The notes: a model not told the origin generated them from the letters alone. A stretch of DNA of 64,000 nt from Bursaphelenchus xylophilus (GCA_904066235.2 CAJFCV020000002.1:2480001-2544000), one strand, 5' to 3'; positions 22,496 to 34,492 are shown, counted from the stretch's first letter. Numbers and translations: made by a program.

Positions 22496-22867
22496 CAACC
22501 ACTTTGCGGGCAGCCGAAATTTACCGATTGGAATAACGATTTTTCTACCGTAATCAATGTAGATTGACAAAATTTTTGCGTTAACAACTCCCTGGTACTG
22601 ATAAACACATGAATCTATTGAATTCATCCGCCGCTGTCAAAGCTACGGGAGTTTGTTTTCAAAAAAATGGTTTCTGAACCTTACAACATGCCTGGTTAAC
22701 TTTATGGTAATTATTCAAGCCACTTATACACCTGGAAACTTAATTCGACACATCTAACTGCCAAATCTATAGTTTGAATTTTCTGTTGTAAATGTTGGCT
22801 GATTTCCAAATATCCCCCGCAGAATCTCCGTGGTTTTTCTCCACTTTTGCTGCCCGCAAAGTGGTTG
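22496..22867. mobile_element. 372-bp MITE with 19-bp perfect inverted ends
   Basis: CAACCACTTTGCGGGCAGC at 22496-22514 is repeated exactly, inverted, at 22849-22867. The interior (TGATAAACACATGAATCTATT, CAAGCCACTTATACACCTG, AAATGTTGGCTGATTTCCAAA) is shared in the same orientation with a diverged copy at about 35137-35520. No coding frame. Confidence 0.85.
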
Positions 22868-22947
22868 CCCGAGAAGTATGGGCCGTCATGTTTTGTCATA
22901 CCGATTGATATATTTTGCTCCCGGTTTGATACATTTTGAACCGAGTT

Positions 22948-23185
22948 ACAGTGGCGGAGCTGATCCAGTGGCAAAACACGTATCATTTTGCATCCAGGAA
23001 GTGTCAAGAATGTGGCAAAAGACCTCCCTTTCCAAGTAAACAAACTCAGGGAAAAGGCGCGCCCTTCAAAACGGAGATTTTTTTTGTTGGAAAGGGAGGT
23101 ATTTTGCTACATTTTTGATCCTTCCTGCATGCAAAATGGTAGGTTTTTTGCCACTGGGCCAGGTGGCAAAACTGGCCGTCACTGT
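22948..23185. mobile_element. R2 fold-back element
   Basis: ACAGTGGCGGAGCTGATCC at the left and GGCCGTCACTGT at the right, with TA flanks and the usual inverted interior. Confidence 0.8.
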
Positions 23186-23704
23186 AGAGGGTGGTCAAAA
23201 CTTCAACGGCGGAGTGTCATAACTCGACAAAAAATCACTTCTCAGAGCGCAAAATTGGCCAAGATTTTGTCAAAAGCATGATTACGACGATACGTTTCCA
23301 GAGGACTTGTAACTGCCCTCCGGAGACTTTCGAATTGCCCATTCTTTGCGTAATCCCGATTGCTTGTCGCTTTTTAATGGGACGATCCTTTTTAGTGCCT
23401 TTCTATCCAGCTCAATGACTCAAAGCTTTCGCTTCTTCCCTTATTTTGTCGTATGTTTTATTTATAGAAATCATTCTCGGAAATAGCCAAAGAATAGGAT
23501 GTTTTTCCGTGTTTAAAGGCCATTACAGCTATTTTGCACGGTGTAGATAATGAAATGCCGAGAAAATTACATTGGCCATTTCACTGGTAGCCGACGGAAA
23601 ACATATGGTGACATTTTGCATGTGCACTAATATCAGTAAATATCTCGGCTGCACATGCAATGTGCAGGCTAGAATTTGCGGAAATTGATTGGTGGTCTTG
23701 ACTT

Positions 23705-24152
23705 GTAATACAGTGGAAGTGCGATTCTCAGATTTTCTTTAAATTTGGCACACATCTCTGGCATAGACTGAATATTGACTTCTAAAAGTTTTAGCTCAAG
23801 TTTTTTAGGCGCCACCAAGATATTGAACGATCTTTACCACCGATAGACCATGCTAAACAAGAGAGAGGTCAGAGAAAAAACTCTTTGGCTATAACTTTGC
23901 CAGTTTCGTGTGGAAAAAAATTGATTTTTTGTGGAAACATTACCCTTTATGATAGAAACAGATATGAAACTTTCCGTGCCGAAATGTGATAAAAATTCTA
24001 AAATTTTCGTCAACTTTAGCTCTAAAAATCTCGGTTGTTTTTTGCACAGCGCGAGCTAGGATTCTCGCATAAATTTTTGAAAAAGTTGTTCTAAATTTGT
24101 GCCAAGTTTCATCAAGATCTCAGCGTCGCAATTGGGGTACTTCCTCTATTAG
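23705..24152. repeat. R3 copy, diverged
   Basis: GGAAGTGCGATTCTCAGATT at the left end and CGTCGCAATTGGGGTACTTCC at the right end, about 450 bp apart, with the standard interior. Confidence 0.7.
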
Positions 24153-24199
24153 TTTTTGATCAAAATTTGAAGAAAATATGAGCGTAGCATTAGTATAAT

Positions 24200-25491
24200 A
24201 CAAATTATTATTAATACACTTTTTGGGGCATTACTGATATTAATGTAATAGTAAAAAATCCTATACAGCTCCACAGAATGCCATGCTGATCAGAGAATAA
24301 TATTCAAGCTTTTTATGTCCTCATCAGACAACACTACTCTCTTCCCCGGATATTGTATCTAGATTTCCACAGGCTCTCGCTCGAGCTGCACCCTCCACTC
24401 CACACGCCCAATGTAGGCCCTTGTCTTTGTTCCAAACGGTGTGTTTTGAACCCGCCGGCATATGCCCCAACACCCGCCGCGAAGCCGACACCTGTGGGAA
24501 AGAAGACTGTAATTTGAAATGGACGCAGCCTCCGATACTCGGATCTTTGAAAACCACAATTTTTTTCTTGTTATAACGCGGGATTGGCGTTGACGTTAGC
24601 CAATGCTGTAAACGGCAGGAGTGCGTAATCTCTGACCTGCGTGCGAGCGATGTAGTGGGTTGTACCGGACTTTAAGCGGCTTGAATTGTCATCAAAGCCG
24701 GTGTTTGGAGGAGGGGAGGGGGAAAATCCGGAAAACGCCGTATTTTGCAGCTTTTGTTATTTGTAGCTAAGCAATCGTAGTTGAGAGTGCCTTCAAACTT
24801 ATTGCAAAGTCATTATCACTCTGCTTACACATTATTACAACCATGTTTTCGCTGTTTTTGAACAGTTTTATCCATTTTGATGAGGTGAATTGTCTCGCCA
24901 TCAGTTTTTAAATAAAATTCCATGGCAAATTCTCCTCGTATCTTATATAAATGCGGTTTATTTTGTCCCTGAATGGGCTCTATATGATGTAAGACATCCA
25001 GAGGGCAAATTTCTGCGCTTGTTGCAAAATGCCAAATTTTGAAGTTTTCGTTGCGAGACCGAAAATCAAAAATTTATTTCGCAGTTTTTTCGTTTCTAAA
25101 TTTGTCTTTTGGCATTTTTCTACGAAAGCGTTGTAATTTCAAGTTTTTTGAGGTCGTTTGCCACCAATATTTATTACATTTTATATCTTGTCAGCATCCA
25201 TGGGAGTCTGTTTAGAAATTCTATTGAAAAGGTCACTGAAAAGCTCGATGACCTTATTAAAGTGTGTGAATAAGAAACATGGGGTCTCTATTCTGTATTA
25301 CTGTTATTTTTGCAAAAAAAAATTTTTGAAATTTTCCAAATTTTTCATTTAAAAAAATTTCCCGCGAATTTCCCGTAAATCCTAAAAAATCATCTCGTAT
25401 TTTAGGCGAACATATCTCTGTAGCATAACCTATCGCTTACTGTGTTCTATTTTTGTATCTCTGTGTGTTCACTTACGTATTTTTGGTCAAG
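24200..25491. other. Unique DNA upstream of first exon 2
   Basis: Mostly non-repetitive, with a GC-richer island at 24300-24720. I found no splice-consistent exon in it. It is a candidate promoter region for the exon at 25492, by position only. Confidence 0.35.
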
Positions 25492-25553
25492 ATGTACAGT
25501 CAACTGGCGCAGATGGACGAGGGCGGTGACAACGAGCACACCGCCGCTATATG
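25492..25553 (+). CDS. shk-1: shk-1 alternative first exon 2
   Basis: ATG at 25492, donor GTGAGT at 25554, 20 codons plus two bases (TG), phase 2, giving TGT at the junction with 45334. The peptide MYSQLAQMDEGGDNEHTAAI is acidic, unlike the basic peptides of exons 1, 3 and 4. It lies in unique sequence between repeats. No acceptor-like AG sits immediately before the ATG, so transcription probably starts nearby. Confidence 0.6.
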
Positions 25554-25904
25554 GTGAGTTTTTATTTATTTTTTGATTTATTTTTTGTTTTTTTTTGGGC
25601 TTTTTGTACAGTTGTTGTAACATTTTTGGCGATTTTTTGATGGGTATTTTTGGTAGTTGTGAAAGTTTTTTTGCTTTTTGGTATTTTTAGTTTTTGCTTT
25701 AGCTTTTTTGTTGCGCAATATAAAGTTTTTAGAAAATTTACTTACAAAAAAAATCTGAAAAATTGAAAATTTAAAAATTAAAAATGTCAAAAATTAAAAA
25801 GTATTAAAAAAATTTTTTTTTTTGGCTGACCTTTGAAATTGACGCAAATTTTCTGGTAAAAAAAGTTGGTATTTTAAAAATTTGACGTTTTTTTTGCAAA
25901 TATT
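25554..25904. other. No gene seen
   Basis: Simple AT-rich sequence after the first-exon donor. Confidence 0.4.
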
Positions 25905-26870
25905 GGCATGAAATTTTGCATGCCTATTTCTACCGTAGAAGGCAATGTTTCCACAAAAAATCTATTTTTTACCCGCAAAAATGGGAAAGATATCGCCTAA
26001 AAGTGTTTTTATCACTGACCGCTCTCCGCATTTGGCGTACTCTTTCAGCCGCAAAGATTTTTCAATATCTCGGCGGCGCCTACAAAGCCTGTGACAGAGT
26101 TTTCCGGACTTTGTTGCGTTTTAGCAGAAAATTTTCTGGTCCATTTCGCAAATTTTAGAACCTACCCAAAAAGTCATCACCTTACACTTACAATATACAA
26201 TATGATGTGCGAGCTCTCGCCTCTCAAAACTTGACCTTCTAAGAGCTTAGCGAAGATTAGCTACTGTCACGCTTTGGCCCCCAAATTTGGCCGTTTGTTT
26301 ATAGAAACGTTCAGCGGATTCGAATCCGAGTTTCTTGGCGCCGACAACAAGTGTCAAGTGCTCTTTAACGGCTTTCAAATTGATATATTTTGTTTCGGTC
26401 AGAGGTCAATTTGAACATCGTTTTAAGTGCCGTTTCTCAGATGTTTATTGAGCGGCCAGATGGGATGAAGAGTGGGATTTGGTTTTATTTAAATCAATTG
26501 GACTATTGAGTGGGAAAATGGAGTAAAAGAAGCGTCACAATGTGGTCTAGGGTTTAGCTTGGGGTCTTAAATTAATATTTTGTGACCGCTCTTACCATTC
26601 GCGTTGCCTATGCGATATTTTCATCTCATTTTTTAGCAGAAACCACTGAGATTTTTAGGTGAAGGATTGGTCCCAATTTCAGTTGTTTTTTTGCAAGCAT
26701 GTCCACACACAAAGATTGATGTTTATTTCTACCGTAGTCCACAAAAACATCGATTTTTTTCCACCCAAGGGTGGAAGAGGTATGGCCAAAAGGTTACTTT
26801 ATCTCTGCCCGCTCCCCGGGTTTCGCCTGCTCTCTCGGCTGCAAAGATTTTTCAATATCTCGGCGTGAGC
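25905..26870. repeat. Two R3 fragments flanking unique DNA
   Basis: 25905-26090 and 26640-26870 carry the TTTCTACCGTAG...TTTCGCC/GCGTACTCT...CAATATCTCGGCG half of R3. 26170-26580 between them is unique and shows no exon. Confidence 0.6.
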
Positions 26871-27051
26871 TAAAGTCGCTGGATACTAGGCCGTTTCAAA
26901 AGTGCGTAGACTTTTTTTTGCAAGCTTTCCGCACTGTGCAGTCGCCCTTTTGCACCATGCAATTGGAAAGTCGCCATGATTCAAGGTTTTTCAACTGTGT
27001 TCTGCCCGCGCGATAGACGTGAAAAACCCAATTCAAAAAGTGGCAAAATCT

Positions 27052-27294
27052 ACAGTGGGGGATCTGATCCAGTGGCAAAAAACGTACCATTTTGGATCCG
27101 AGAATTATAAGAAATGTGGCAAAATGCCTCCCTCTCCAAGTGAAAAAACTCCGATTCCAAAAGCGCTCTTTTTGTGAGGGAAAGGGCGCACCCTTCAAAA
27201 CGAAGTTTTTTAGGGAGGTATTTTGCCACATTTTTGATACTTCTCGTATGCAAAATGGTACGTCTTTTGCCACTTGATCAGGGTCCCCCACTGT
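27052..27294. mobile_element. R2 fold-back element
   Basis: ACAGTGGGGGATCTGATCC at the left, GATCAGGGTCCCCCACTGT at the right, TA flanks. Confidence 0.85.
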
Positions 27295-27337
27295 AGAAGG
27301 CGCTATGGTGGTTTGTTTCAGCAAATCGGATTTTTTT

Positions 27338-27428
27338 CACTTGGAGAGGGAGGTATTTTGCTACATTTTTTATACTTCCTGGATGCGAAATGTAGGTGTT
27401 TGGCCACTGGATCAGGTCCCCCACTGTA
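27338..27428. repeat. Right half of an R2 element
   Basis: CACTTGGAGAGGGAGGTATT to GGATCAGGTCCCCCACTGT with no left half; next to the complete copy at 27052-27294. Confidence 0.7.
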
Positions 27429-27949
27429 TGAGCCGCGGAAAAAAGTCTAGGCACTTTTGAAAAGGTGTAGTATCTTCGTAACGGCTGTAAAATGCTGGCT
27501 CTTTCATGTCCCTGACATGTAGAAAATTTAAAGAAAATCTGAGAATTCCACTTGGGGTACCTCTGTTTTTCAAGCCGTTGCAAAACGCTCGACTTTTCGG
27601 CCGTTCTGCATAAAAAACCGGGAGGAAAAACCGAAGAATGTTTCCTTTTCATCGCAGGATAAAAAATTGTTCATTAAAGTGGAGGAGAGAGTGCAATGCA
27701 ATACTACTTTGTCATGCTAGCAAAAGGATTAGAGAGGTTTTTTTCTCGGATTGAGGGTCGTAAAAGTGGCGAGAAAAACTTTGAAATCCATTTGGTCCGC
27801 TTGCCTGTGTTCTCGCAATATTTGTGAGAAAATTTCTTGGTGCTAAATTTGTTCAAAAATGGCAGACGCCGTGAAGTTGTAAGCTTTTTTGTCTCAAAAA
27901 AAAATGAAGCCTCTGTGCGGCAAATTGCAATACAAAATCGATTCATAGA

Positions 27950-28290
27950 TAGGTGTAGGGCAAGTGAATAGCCAAAAAAAGGTTGTAAAAAGTGCCTACG
28001 AGGCCTGGCAAAGCCCGCTGGATTGTCGGCGGACGCTCGGCGAAGGCTCGGCGGAGACTTGGCGAAGACTTGCAATATATCCACTTTTTCTTACTTTAGC
28101 TATTAATAACGTTAGTTTTCTTAACCCTGAGTTATTGTGACACATAAAAGACCAAAATTTGCGGCAAGAAACGAAGAATCTTAACTTTTATCTAGATATT
28201 ATTGATAAGAGTACATGTAAAATACCTCATAATAGGTGATAAACTATCCTAGAGCATGACCAATCTTATTATTTCTACTAATAAACACTT
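27950..28290. repeat. R6 dispersed repeat, longest plus-strand copy
   Basis: Contains GGCGGACGCTCGGCGAAGG, CTTAACCCTGAGTTATTGTG, AGTACATGTAAAATACCTCA and ATCTTATTATTTCTACTAAT; parts of each recur near 4.6, 5.0, 10.2, 46.8 and 63.2 kb. Confidence 0.65.
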
Positions 28291-28495
28291 CATAGTGCAA
28301 TTTTTGAGAATTTATGACACTTTTAAGGATTCCAAAAAAATGTTGTCACGCAATATGAAATCATTTTTTGAAAAAATTGAAAAAAAAATTAAAATGTTTT
28401 AGAATTTGCAATTTTAGAAGACCAATTTTTTTATAATTTTAAAATACGCCTTGGACTTCTACGATGAAATTAAAGTTCATAGTGAAGAGACATGC

Positions 28496-28649
28496 CAGAA
28501 TGTCGGGAAAATATTAAGCGCTCTTTCGCTCGAAATCGCATCGCTGAAATGAAAAAAAATTGATATTTTTCCCCGACACAATTCATTTTCTCGACTTTCG
28601 ATACCATTTTCGATACAAAACTGAGCTCATTATTTTCCCGACAGACTGA
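28496..28649. mobile_element. R1 element, left end worn
   Basis: AATGTCGGGAAAATATTAAG at the left and CTCATTATTTTCCCGACAGA at the right. Confidence 0.75.
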
Positions 28650-28906
28650 TATTTTTTCCCAAAAATTTTTTCCCTTTACAAAAATAATTAATATAAAAGT
28701 ATTTTTTTGTTTTCATTATTCCAAAAAACTTTTCATTTATCGCCTCTCCTAATTTAATGCGAGCGTTTAATCGAAATTTTAATCTAAATTTGCTTTTTAA
28801 TGATTAATTAACGGCTCCGCGGGTCCTTTGTTCCATTTCGGGGGCGCAAAATTCGGAAAAACCAACGGCCCCGCGCGGCCCGCTTATTCCCAAAGTCTCA
28901 ATTAGG

Positions 28907-28917
28907 ATGAAGGACCC
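28907..28917 (+). CDS. Possible very short shk-1 first exon
   Basis: ATGAAGGACCC followed by GTAAGT: three codons plus two bases, phase 2 like the nine stronger first exons. Too short to judge by composition, and the phase match alone has a one-in-three chance. Listed only as a candidate. Confidence 0.15.
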
Positions 28918-29189
28918 GTAAGTGAGGTGGAGAAAAAATGAAAAAAAAATATGACATTGGCCTCGGTGCCCAGAAACGAGGGGGAATATGAATTACTGAC
29001 GGTCTTAGGCCGTAGTTTTGGGGGCCCAGGATGGCGTAGAAGGCTTGTAAAAATTTTTGAAACGTGTCTTAAATTATGGTTTTTATTAGTATTTTTAGGT
29101 TTTCTAAAAAATTTTTTGTCCTATATTGGGTATTGGCTACATACTAGGCTTTTGGAAAGTCGCTGGACTAAAATGCGCTATAAAAAATG

Positions 29190-29700
29190 TTCGAAAGCAA
29201 AAGTTTTCCTTGCACTGTGCAATTTCTTGCTTTTTGCACAGTACAATAGGCTTTTCAGGGTGTTGCTCACACCCTGATTTTTTTCGCACAGTGCAGGCGC
29301 CAAAATCCAGTCCAACGACTTTCCGGAAGGACTATGTAGTCTTGGGTATTGGGCACATATCAATTGCTGAAAAAATTAGCTCGCGCTTTGCAGGGAGAGC
29401 CGTGATATTCAACGATCTTTGCCGCCGAGAGAGTACGGAAAAGACGTTCAGATTTTGTTTTAAATTTTGCACTTTTTTTGGACATAGGCTGCATATCAAT
29501 TCCTAAATATTTTAGTTTGCGTTTTGCAGGGAGAGCCGAAAAAATCAACAGTCTTTACGGCCGAGAGAGCACGCGAAAGGCGGTCAGAGAAAAATGCTTT
29601 TTGGCGATATGCAATTTTGTGTGGAAAAAAATTATTTTTTGTGGAAACATCACCCTCTACGGTAGAAATGAAAATGGAAATTTTCATGTCAGGTTAAATT
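29190..29700. repeat. R4 motifs followed by two R3 half copies
   Basis: TTGCACTGTGCAATTTC and TTTTTCGCACAGTGCAGG near 29205-29300. Then GCTCGCGCTTTGCAGGGAGAG and GTTTGCGTTTTGCAGGGAGAG start two consecutive R3-like halves. Confidence 0.6.
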
Positions 29701-30227
29701 TAGAAAACGTTAAAAGTTATTATTTTTTTTTCAAAAATTTTACCAATTTTTTGGACTGAAAAAATAAAAAAAAAATCCATTTGAACTTTCTGAACTGTTA
29801 ATGGATCCCTTTTTGCACAAAAAACGGCCAAAACATTCGTTCCTCAACAAATTTTCGCACTCAGAAACGAAAACTGGCACACTTTGTCAACAAAAGTGCA
29901 TAAAAAGAAAGACCTGTGGGATATCCCATGACATCATTGATATTTCTTCGTTTTTCCTGTTTTAATATTTTTTGGGTGGGTTGTGAATTTTGTCCAGAAA
30001 AATTAGGAAGTTAAAAAAAAAATTTGCGGAATTTAAAAAAATCCTAAAAAAAAAATTTTTTATGAAAAAATTTAAAAAAAAATCAAAAAAAATCAAAAAA
30101 TTCCAATTTTTTCCTTGACAGTAACTTCCAAAAATTTCGAAAATTTTACGCAAATTTATTTTTTTCAAGATGATTCATTAACATGTTCTCCCGCGGCCTT
30201 TTCACTCATCTCTCTCCCTTGTTTCAG
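29701..30227. other. No gene seen
   Basis: AT-rich, with long A/T runs at 29990-30100. The last 50 bases become C/T-rich up to the TTGTTTCAG acceptor at 30219-30227. Confidence 0.4.
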
Positions 30228-30246
30228 GTTGGGCCGAGAACCTAGG

Positions 30247-30347
30247 ATGAGTGTGGACTTTGCGGCCGCTCGTTGGCGCCAACAGCAGAAGAACGGAGTG
30301 GCGAGGAAGGCGGCGAATCGGCAGCGATGGAGACTGCTGGGCCAATT
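30247..30347 (+). CDS. shk-1: shk-1 alternative first exon 3
   Basis: ATG at 30247, donor GTTAGT at 30348, 33 codons plus two bases (TT), phase 2, giving TTT at the junction. A good acceptor CCTTGTTTCAG ends at 30227, so the exon likely begins at 30228 and is trans-spliced or follows an untranslated exon. The peptide, starting MSVDFAAARWRQQQKNGVAR, has six Arg, two Lys and only one acidic residue. This is the strongest candidate among these exons for a positively charged inactivation peptide, by analogy with Shaker N-type inactivation; not shown by sequence alone. Confidence 0.65.
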
Positions 30348-31796
30348 GTTAGTTGTTGGTTGTTGTGTTGTGTTATAGTGGCAATTTGTGTGGGCTGGGG
30401 GCGAGATCGGGCTTTACGAGAGATTTTATGTTAATTGCGATGGCTTTTTAGCTCTTTACAGCTAAACTTGTCTATATATAACGATCATTTTTCGAGGTTC
30501 TAGTAGTCAAAAATAGTCAATTTTACACGCAAATCCATCTTCGAAATATCGAAATTTTTTCGCGCATGACAGTACATAATTTCTTATTTTTTGCTAATTT
30601 TATTTTTTTTTCTCTGAAAAATCAGCGATTCAACCAACATATTCTACTTTTTTTACCGTAAATTCCATTCTCTTTCCTTGTTGATCTCCCTAGAATTCGG
30701 CGCCGAAAACAACTATCATAACATTTCTAACCCTGATCCGCAAGAGGTCATGTTATCCGCTTGTCTCAAGTTACTCATCAAAATTCATTTGTCCGTGGCA
30801 TTCTCTCGGAAAAACCTGACATTTGTCATTGTTTTCCAATTTTTTCGATTTTTCTGACCTCCAAACCAAATAATATGCGTGCGAGAGGAAAAACAAATCA
30901 CCTGTAAAGGTGACAAAAAGGTCAGTAAAAGAAGACATATCAGTTTGTCGGGAAAATAATGAGGAAAAGGTCGCTGCGCCGATCACGTCACTGAAGTGAA
31001 AATCCATTTTCTCGGCGGGGATGCGATGTTTGAAAGTGCTCATTATTTTCCCGACAAATATGACATTTTCTTCGAATTTTGCCCTCATACTCTGTCTAGG
31101 CTCCGCTTCAATACTTGAAGATTTTAAATACTCAAAGCTTCTACCGTCAAGATTTTCAAGCTGTAGTATGGAGTAAAAGTAATCTTTTTGCCTCGAACTT
31201 CATAAAAAAGGGCTATCGGTTTCTGGTAATTTAATTTTTGCTTGCTTCCCCCTTTTGAAAGTCTATTTTTGACCCCTAAATCTTTCCATTAGGACCCTCA
31301 GGCGTTAAAAGGTCTGGTTTTTTTAGCTGCATACATATAGTATCATGCTATGTGTATAAATTCCACCTCATCCATTATTCCAGCCCAATATTTCCGTCGA
31401 TTTCTCTTCACTTCCCACCTTTTCAGTCATCATCAATTTAACCCCAATCCCCCCTACATCTCTCCCTCATTTCCTCCACAAAAACCCACCTATAACAACC
31501 CGTTGATACCTTATGCCCAGGGCTCACAAAGGTCACGGAATGACTAATCAGCTCACGGATATCAAGCCGCCGACACGAGGAAAAGAAAGCCCTCCCGGCC
31601 GGGGCGTAATTGAGTATTCCCATTCTCTTATTCTCCCGAGGCGTTTGGGAATGAGCGCCGCGAGACATGCGTGCTAAATCCGGGTTTCATAAGGGCTTGG
31701 CCGAAAATTTTTGCCCTCAAAGGTTTCGGGCGAGAAGTTTGTTGGCGATTTTTTGATTCGAAAACCTTGATTTGAACTTTTCTTTGGTTTAAGGCG
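30348..31796. other. Mostly unique DNA with one R1 element
   Basis: R1 at 30941-31069 (ATCAGTTTGTCGGGAAAATA / TATTTTCCCGACAAATATGA). The C-rich unique stretch 31370-31540 and 31540-31790 precede the next first exon and may be its promoter; no exon found in them. Confidence 0.4.
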
Positions 31797-31885
31797 ATGC
31801 CGAAACGACATAGCTTGGTGATCGCCAACCTTAAGAATGGGAAGACGAAAAGCGCCATTTTGAAGAGATTAATTTTGCCCGGAAG
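31797..31885 (+). CDS. shk-1: shk-1 alternative first exon 4
   Basis: ATG at 31797, donor GTGAGT at 31886, 29 codons plus two bases (AG), phase 2, giving AGT at the junction. The peptide begins MPKRHSLVIANLKNGKTKSA and ends in a basic-hydrophobic stretch (ILKRLILPG), with seven basic and no acidic residues. It resembles the general make-up of inactivation balls or membrane-binding helices. I found this one by scanning for phase-2 donors, so its phase is weaker evidence than for the others, but its codon content looks genuine. Confidence 0.55.
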
Positions 31886-31967
31886 GTGAGTTTTTGGAGT
31901 TAGAATGTCTACACAAGACCCCAAAACGTATTTTACCAAGGTTTAGATGTATCTTGTTTACAGTGTA

Positions 31968-32839
31968 CAGGGTGTACCAAATTCGGTGCCCGATTTGAAT
32001 TGGCTATAACTTCTTTAATTTTGGGCCAAATTAAAAAAATTTTTTTCCCCAGAATCCCCAGACAACCCCATTTTGTCTGATACCAAATATGTTATACATA
32101 GGTAAGTTTCATCTACAGTTATTGGATTTATTCTTGGAGTTCATTTTTTCGGTAGTTTTTCGGTTGTTTTTTCGGTCTTTCCCGGTGTGTCCGAAAATGG
32201 AGTACGGTGCGGAGGAAAAATACGGTGGAATTTCCCCTCCTGAAAATCGCCGATGAGAATAAGAACAAAAAGTGAAGATCAACCTCCAGAGTTCGTCGAA
32301 TGGTCCTTGGTGAAGGCATTCCCTCGGTTCTGGCCAAACTTCGTGTACTCATATGCGGATTTTCTCGGAATTTAGACAAAACTTCTTCCATTTTCAGCTA
32401 CGTTCGTACCCATCTTTCCTGCTTTCTTTGTTTCCTGTTAACGCTGCCAGTCTCAAGGAACCTATTCCACCAACGCCGAAATGTCTTGCGATCTGGGTTG
32501 GGCCTTACGTCCGTATTTCATCCTGTATTCCCTTTGAACATTTATCGGCGAACCGTATTTGCCATACCAAACCACAGACCAAGCTTTTTCTTCCACACCG
32601 TACTCCATTTTCGGACACACCGGGAAAGACCGAAAAAAACAACCGAAAAACGACCAAAAAAATTAACTTCAAGAATAAATCCAATAACTGTAGATGACAC
32701 TTACCTATGTATAACATGTTTGGTATCAGACAAAATGGGGTTGTCTGGGGATTCTGGGGAAAAAAAAAATTTTAAATTTGGCCCAAAATTAAAGAAGTTA
32801 AAGCCAATTCAAATCGGGCACCGAATTTGGTACACCCTG
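31968..32839. mobile_element. 872-bp fold-back MITE with about 250-bp inverted ends
   Basis: CAGGGTGTACCAAATTCGGT at the left; the exact inverted match GGTACACCCTG ends the right side. TA flanks both ends. The arms stay paired inward through CCGGTGTGTCCGAAAATGGA. The interior has no transposase frame. Termini of this sort (CAGGGTG..CC) with a TA target fit the Tc1/mariner superfamily. Confidence 0.85.
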
Positions 32840-33004
32840 TATTTAAAATTAAATTTTTGGGAAATTAGCTGACTTCATGAATAGATTTTCCGGCATGAAA
32901 AGTTGTTCCAAAAACAAAAAAAAACAGTCGTCTAAAACTTTTAAAAAGTCATCTTTTTCTTCATTTCACTGTGTAATTACTCGAGTTGCAATGCCAATTT
33001 TTTC

Positions 33005-34170
33005 TCAAAATTTCACATATCGATTCCTGAAAGTTTTAGTTCGCACTTTCCATGGACTGCAGAGAAATTCAACGATCTTTGCGGCCGAAAGAGTACGCGA
33101 AACGCGGAGAACGGTCAGTAAGAAAAAAAACTTCTTGGCCATATTTTTGCCACTTTTAAAAGAAAAAAAAATTCTCTTTTGTCATCCAAGATCCAATTAA
33201 ATTTGTGCCAAGTTTCATCAAAATCTGAGTCTTGTTCCTTCTCAAGATCCCTTTTTGAACCCCTCATTGTGTTACGACTTCATTGTTGTCGTCATGGAAT
33301 CCTGTCACAGACAAAAAATGGCAAAAAAACGGTAGAAACGTCTTCAGGGCTAGAAATTCTTTTCGAGATTTTTTTCCGTTTGCCCTAATATTTCATCTGC
33401 AAAGTGCTCTTGGATCAAGTGCCCTTCAATCACCGGTTCCGGATTGATTAAAAGCCCGGCCAAAACTACATGACGGCCTTGTTTTTTTGAAATTTTTTGT
33501 TTTCGGAATGTTCGGCTTGGACATGGGGGCTGAAGTCAAATTCAGCCGGAGCATTTTAAAAAAGAAAAGGTAAACTTTGGCCTCAAGGGTACCTCTTGGG
33601 GAAATACAGGGTGCGCCAAAAAGAATGGGACTCGGTTTCTATCTCACAAGTTGTTTTGGACTGTTCTGCTGAGCTTCATATAACTTGCAACTGTTAAGAC
33701 TTTTAGGGGAGTACAGTAGTGCGAACTTCAGGGATCCAAAAAAATTAGAAAGGCTTTTTTTGGTCCCTGTAAGCAGCCCCAATTTTTGGCACTCTCAGAA
33801 CTTTTTGTAACGAAAAACCCATGTGCAATGCACAGATTTTCTTTCGGTGTTGCGTACATGGTAGGAGTCGGCAATATATCAATTGTTGAAAATTTTAGCT
33901 CGCGCTTTGTAGGGGCAGCCGAGATATTGAACGATCTTTGCCGACGAGGGAGTACGCGAAAGGTGAAGAGCGGTAAGAGAGGAAAAACGCTTTTGGCTAT
34001 ATCTTTGCCAGTTTTGCACGGAAAAATTCGACTTTTTTGTGGAAACATTACACTCTATGGTAGAAGTAGCCACAAAACTTTTCATGGGAAAATTAGCAAA
34101 AAAGTTCACGTTTTTGCCACCTTTCGATCTAAAAATCTTGGTTGTTTCCACAAATCTTGAGCTAAAACAC
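33005..34170. repeat. R3 fragments
   Basis: 33005-33230 and 33825-34170 carry R3 landmarks (GAGTACGCGAAACGCGGAG; GCTCGCGCTTTGTAGGGGCAG; TGTGGAAACATTACACTC). 33240-33820 between them is unique and contains an isolated TACAGGGTGCGCCAAAA end near 33604. Confidence 0.6.
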
Positions 34171-34492
34171 TTGCACTTTCCCGGTAATTTTAATTTTTTT
34201 CAAAATCAAAACTTCCGAGTACATGACTTTTGAAATTGCGTAACCACGTAAACTCTGTCTACGAACCTATTGTTCCTCCGATCATTCGGATTAATGAGTG
34301 CGTTGGGATTATAATAATAGGTCCGCCTCCCACCGTTATAGCGACTTTTGAGTCCTTCAATATTGATTCAAGCTTGATCGGTCAAAGATTGCACAAAATT
34401 CGGTCATTTGTCATAAATTTTTGAAGCGATCGTCTCGTATTTTACTCTGCTTGTCTACTTATTTTACTACACTTTTCTATATTTATTGTAAA

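Noticed and set aside
24310..24560. GC-richer frame on the minus strand (MVFKDPSIGGCVHFK...)
   Set aside because: No splice sites in a consistent phase and no recognisable domain; the opposite strand is equally open in part.
26290..26400. B-box-like GGATTCGAATCC near 26323-26334 as a tRNA
   Set aside because: No A box at the right distance and no cloverleaf stems.
32300..32872. 190-codon frame beginning MVLGEGIPSVLAKL
   Set aside because: Runs across the fold-back at 31968-32839, including its inverted arm; no family resemblance and no conserved start.
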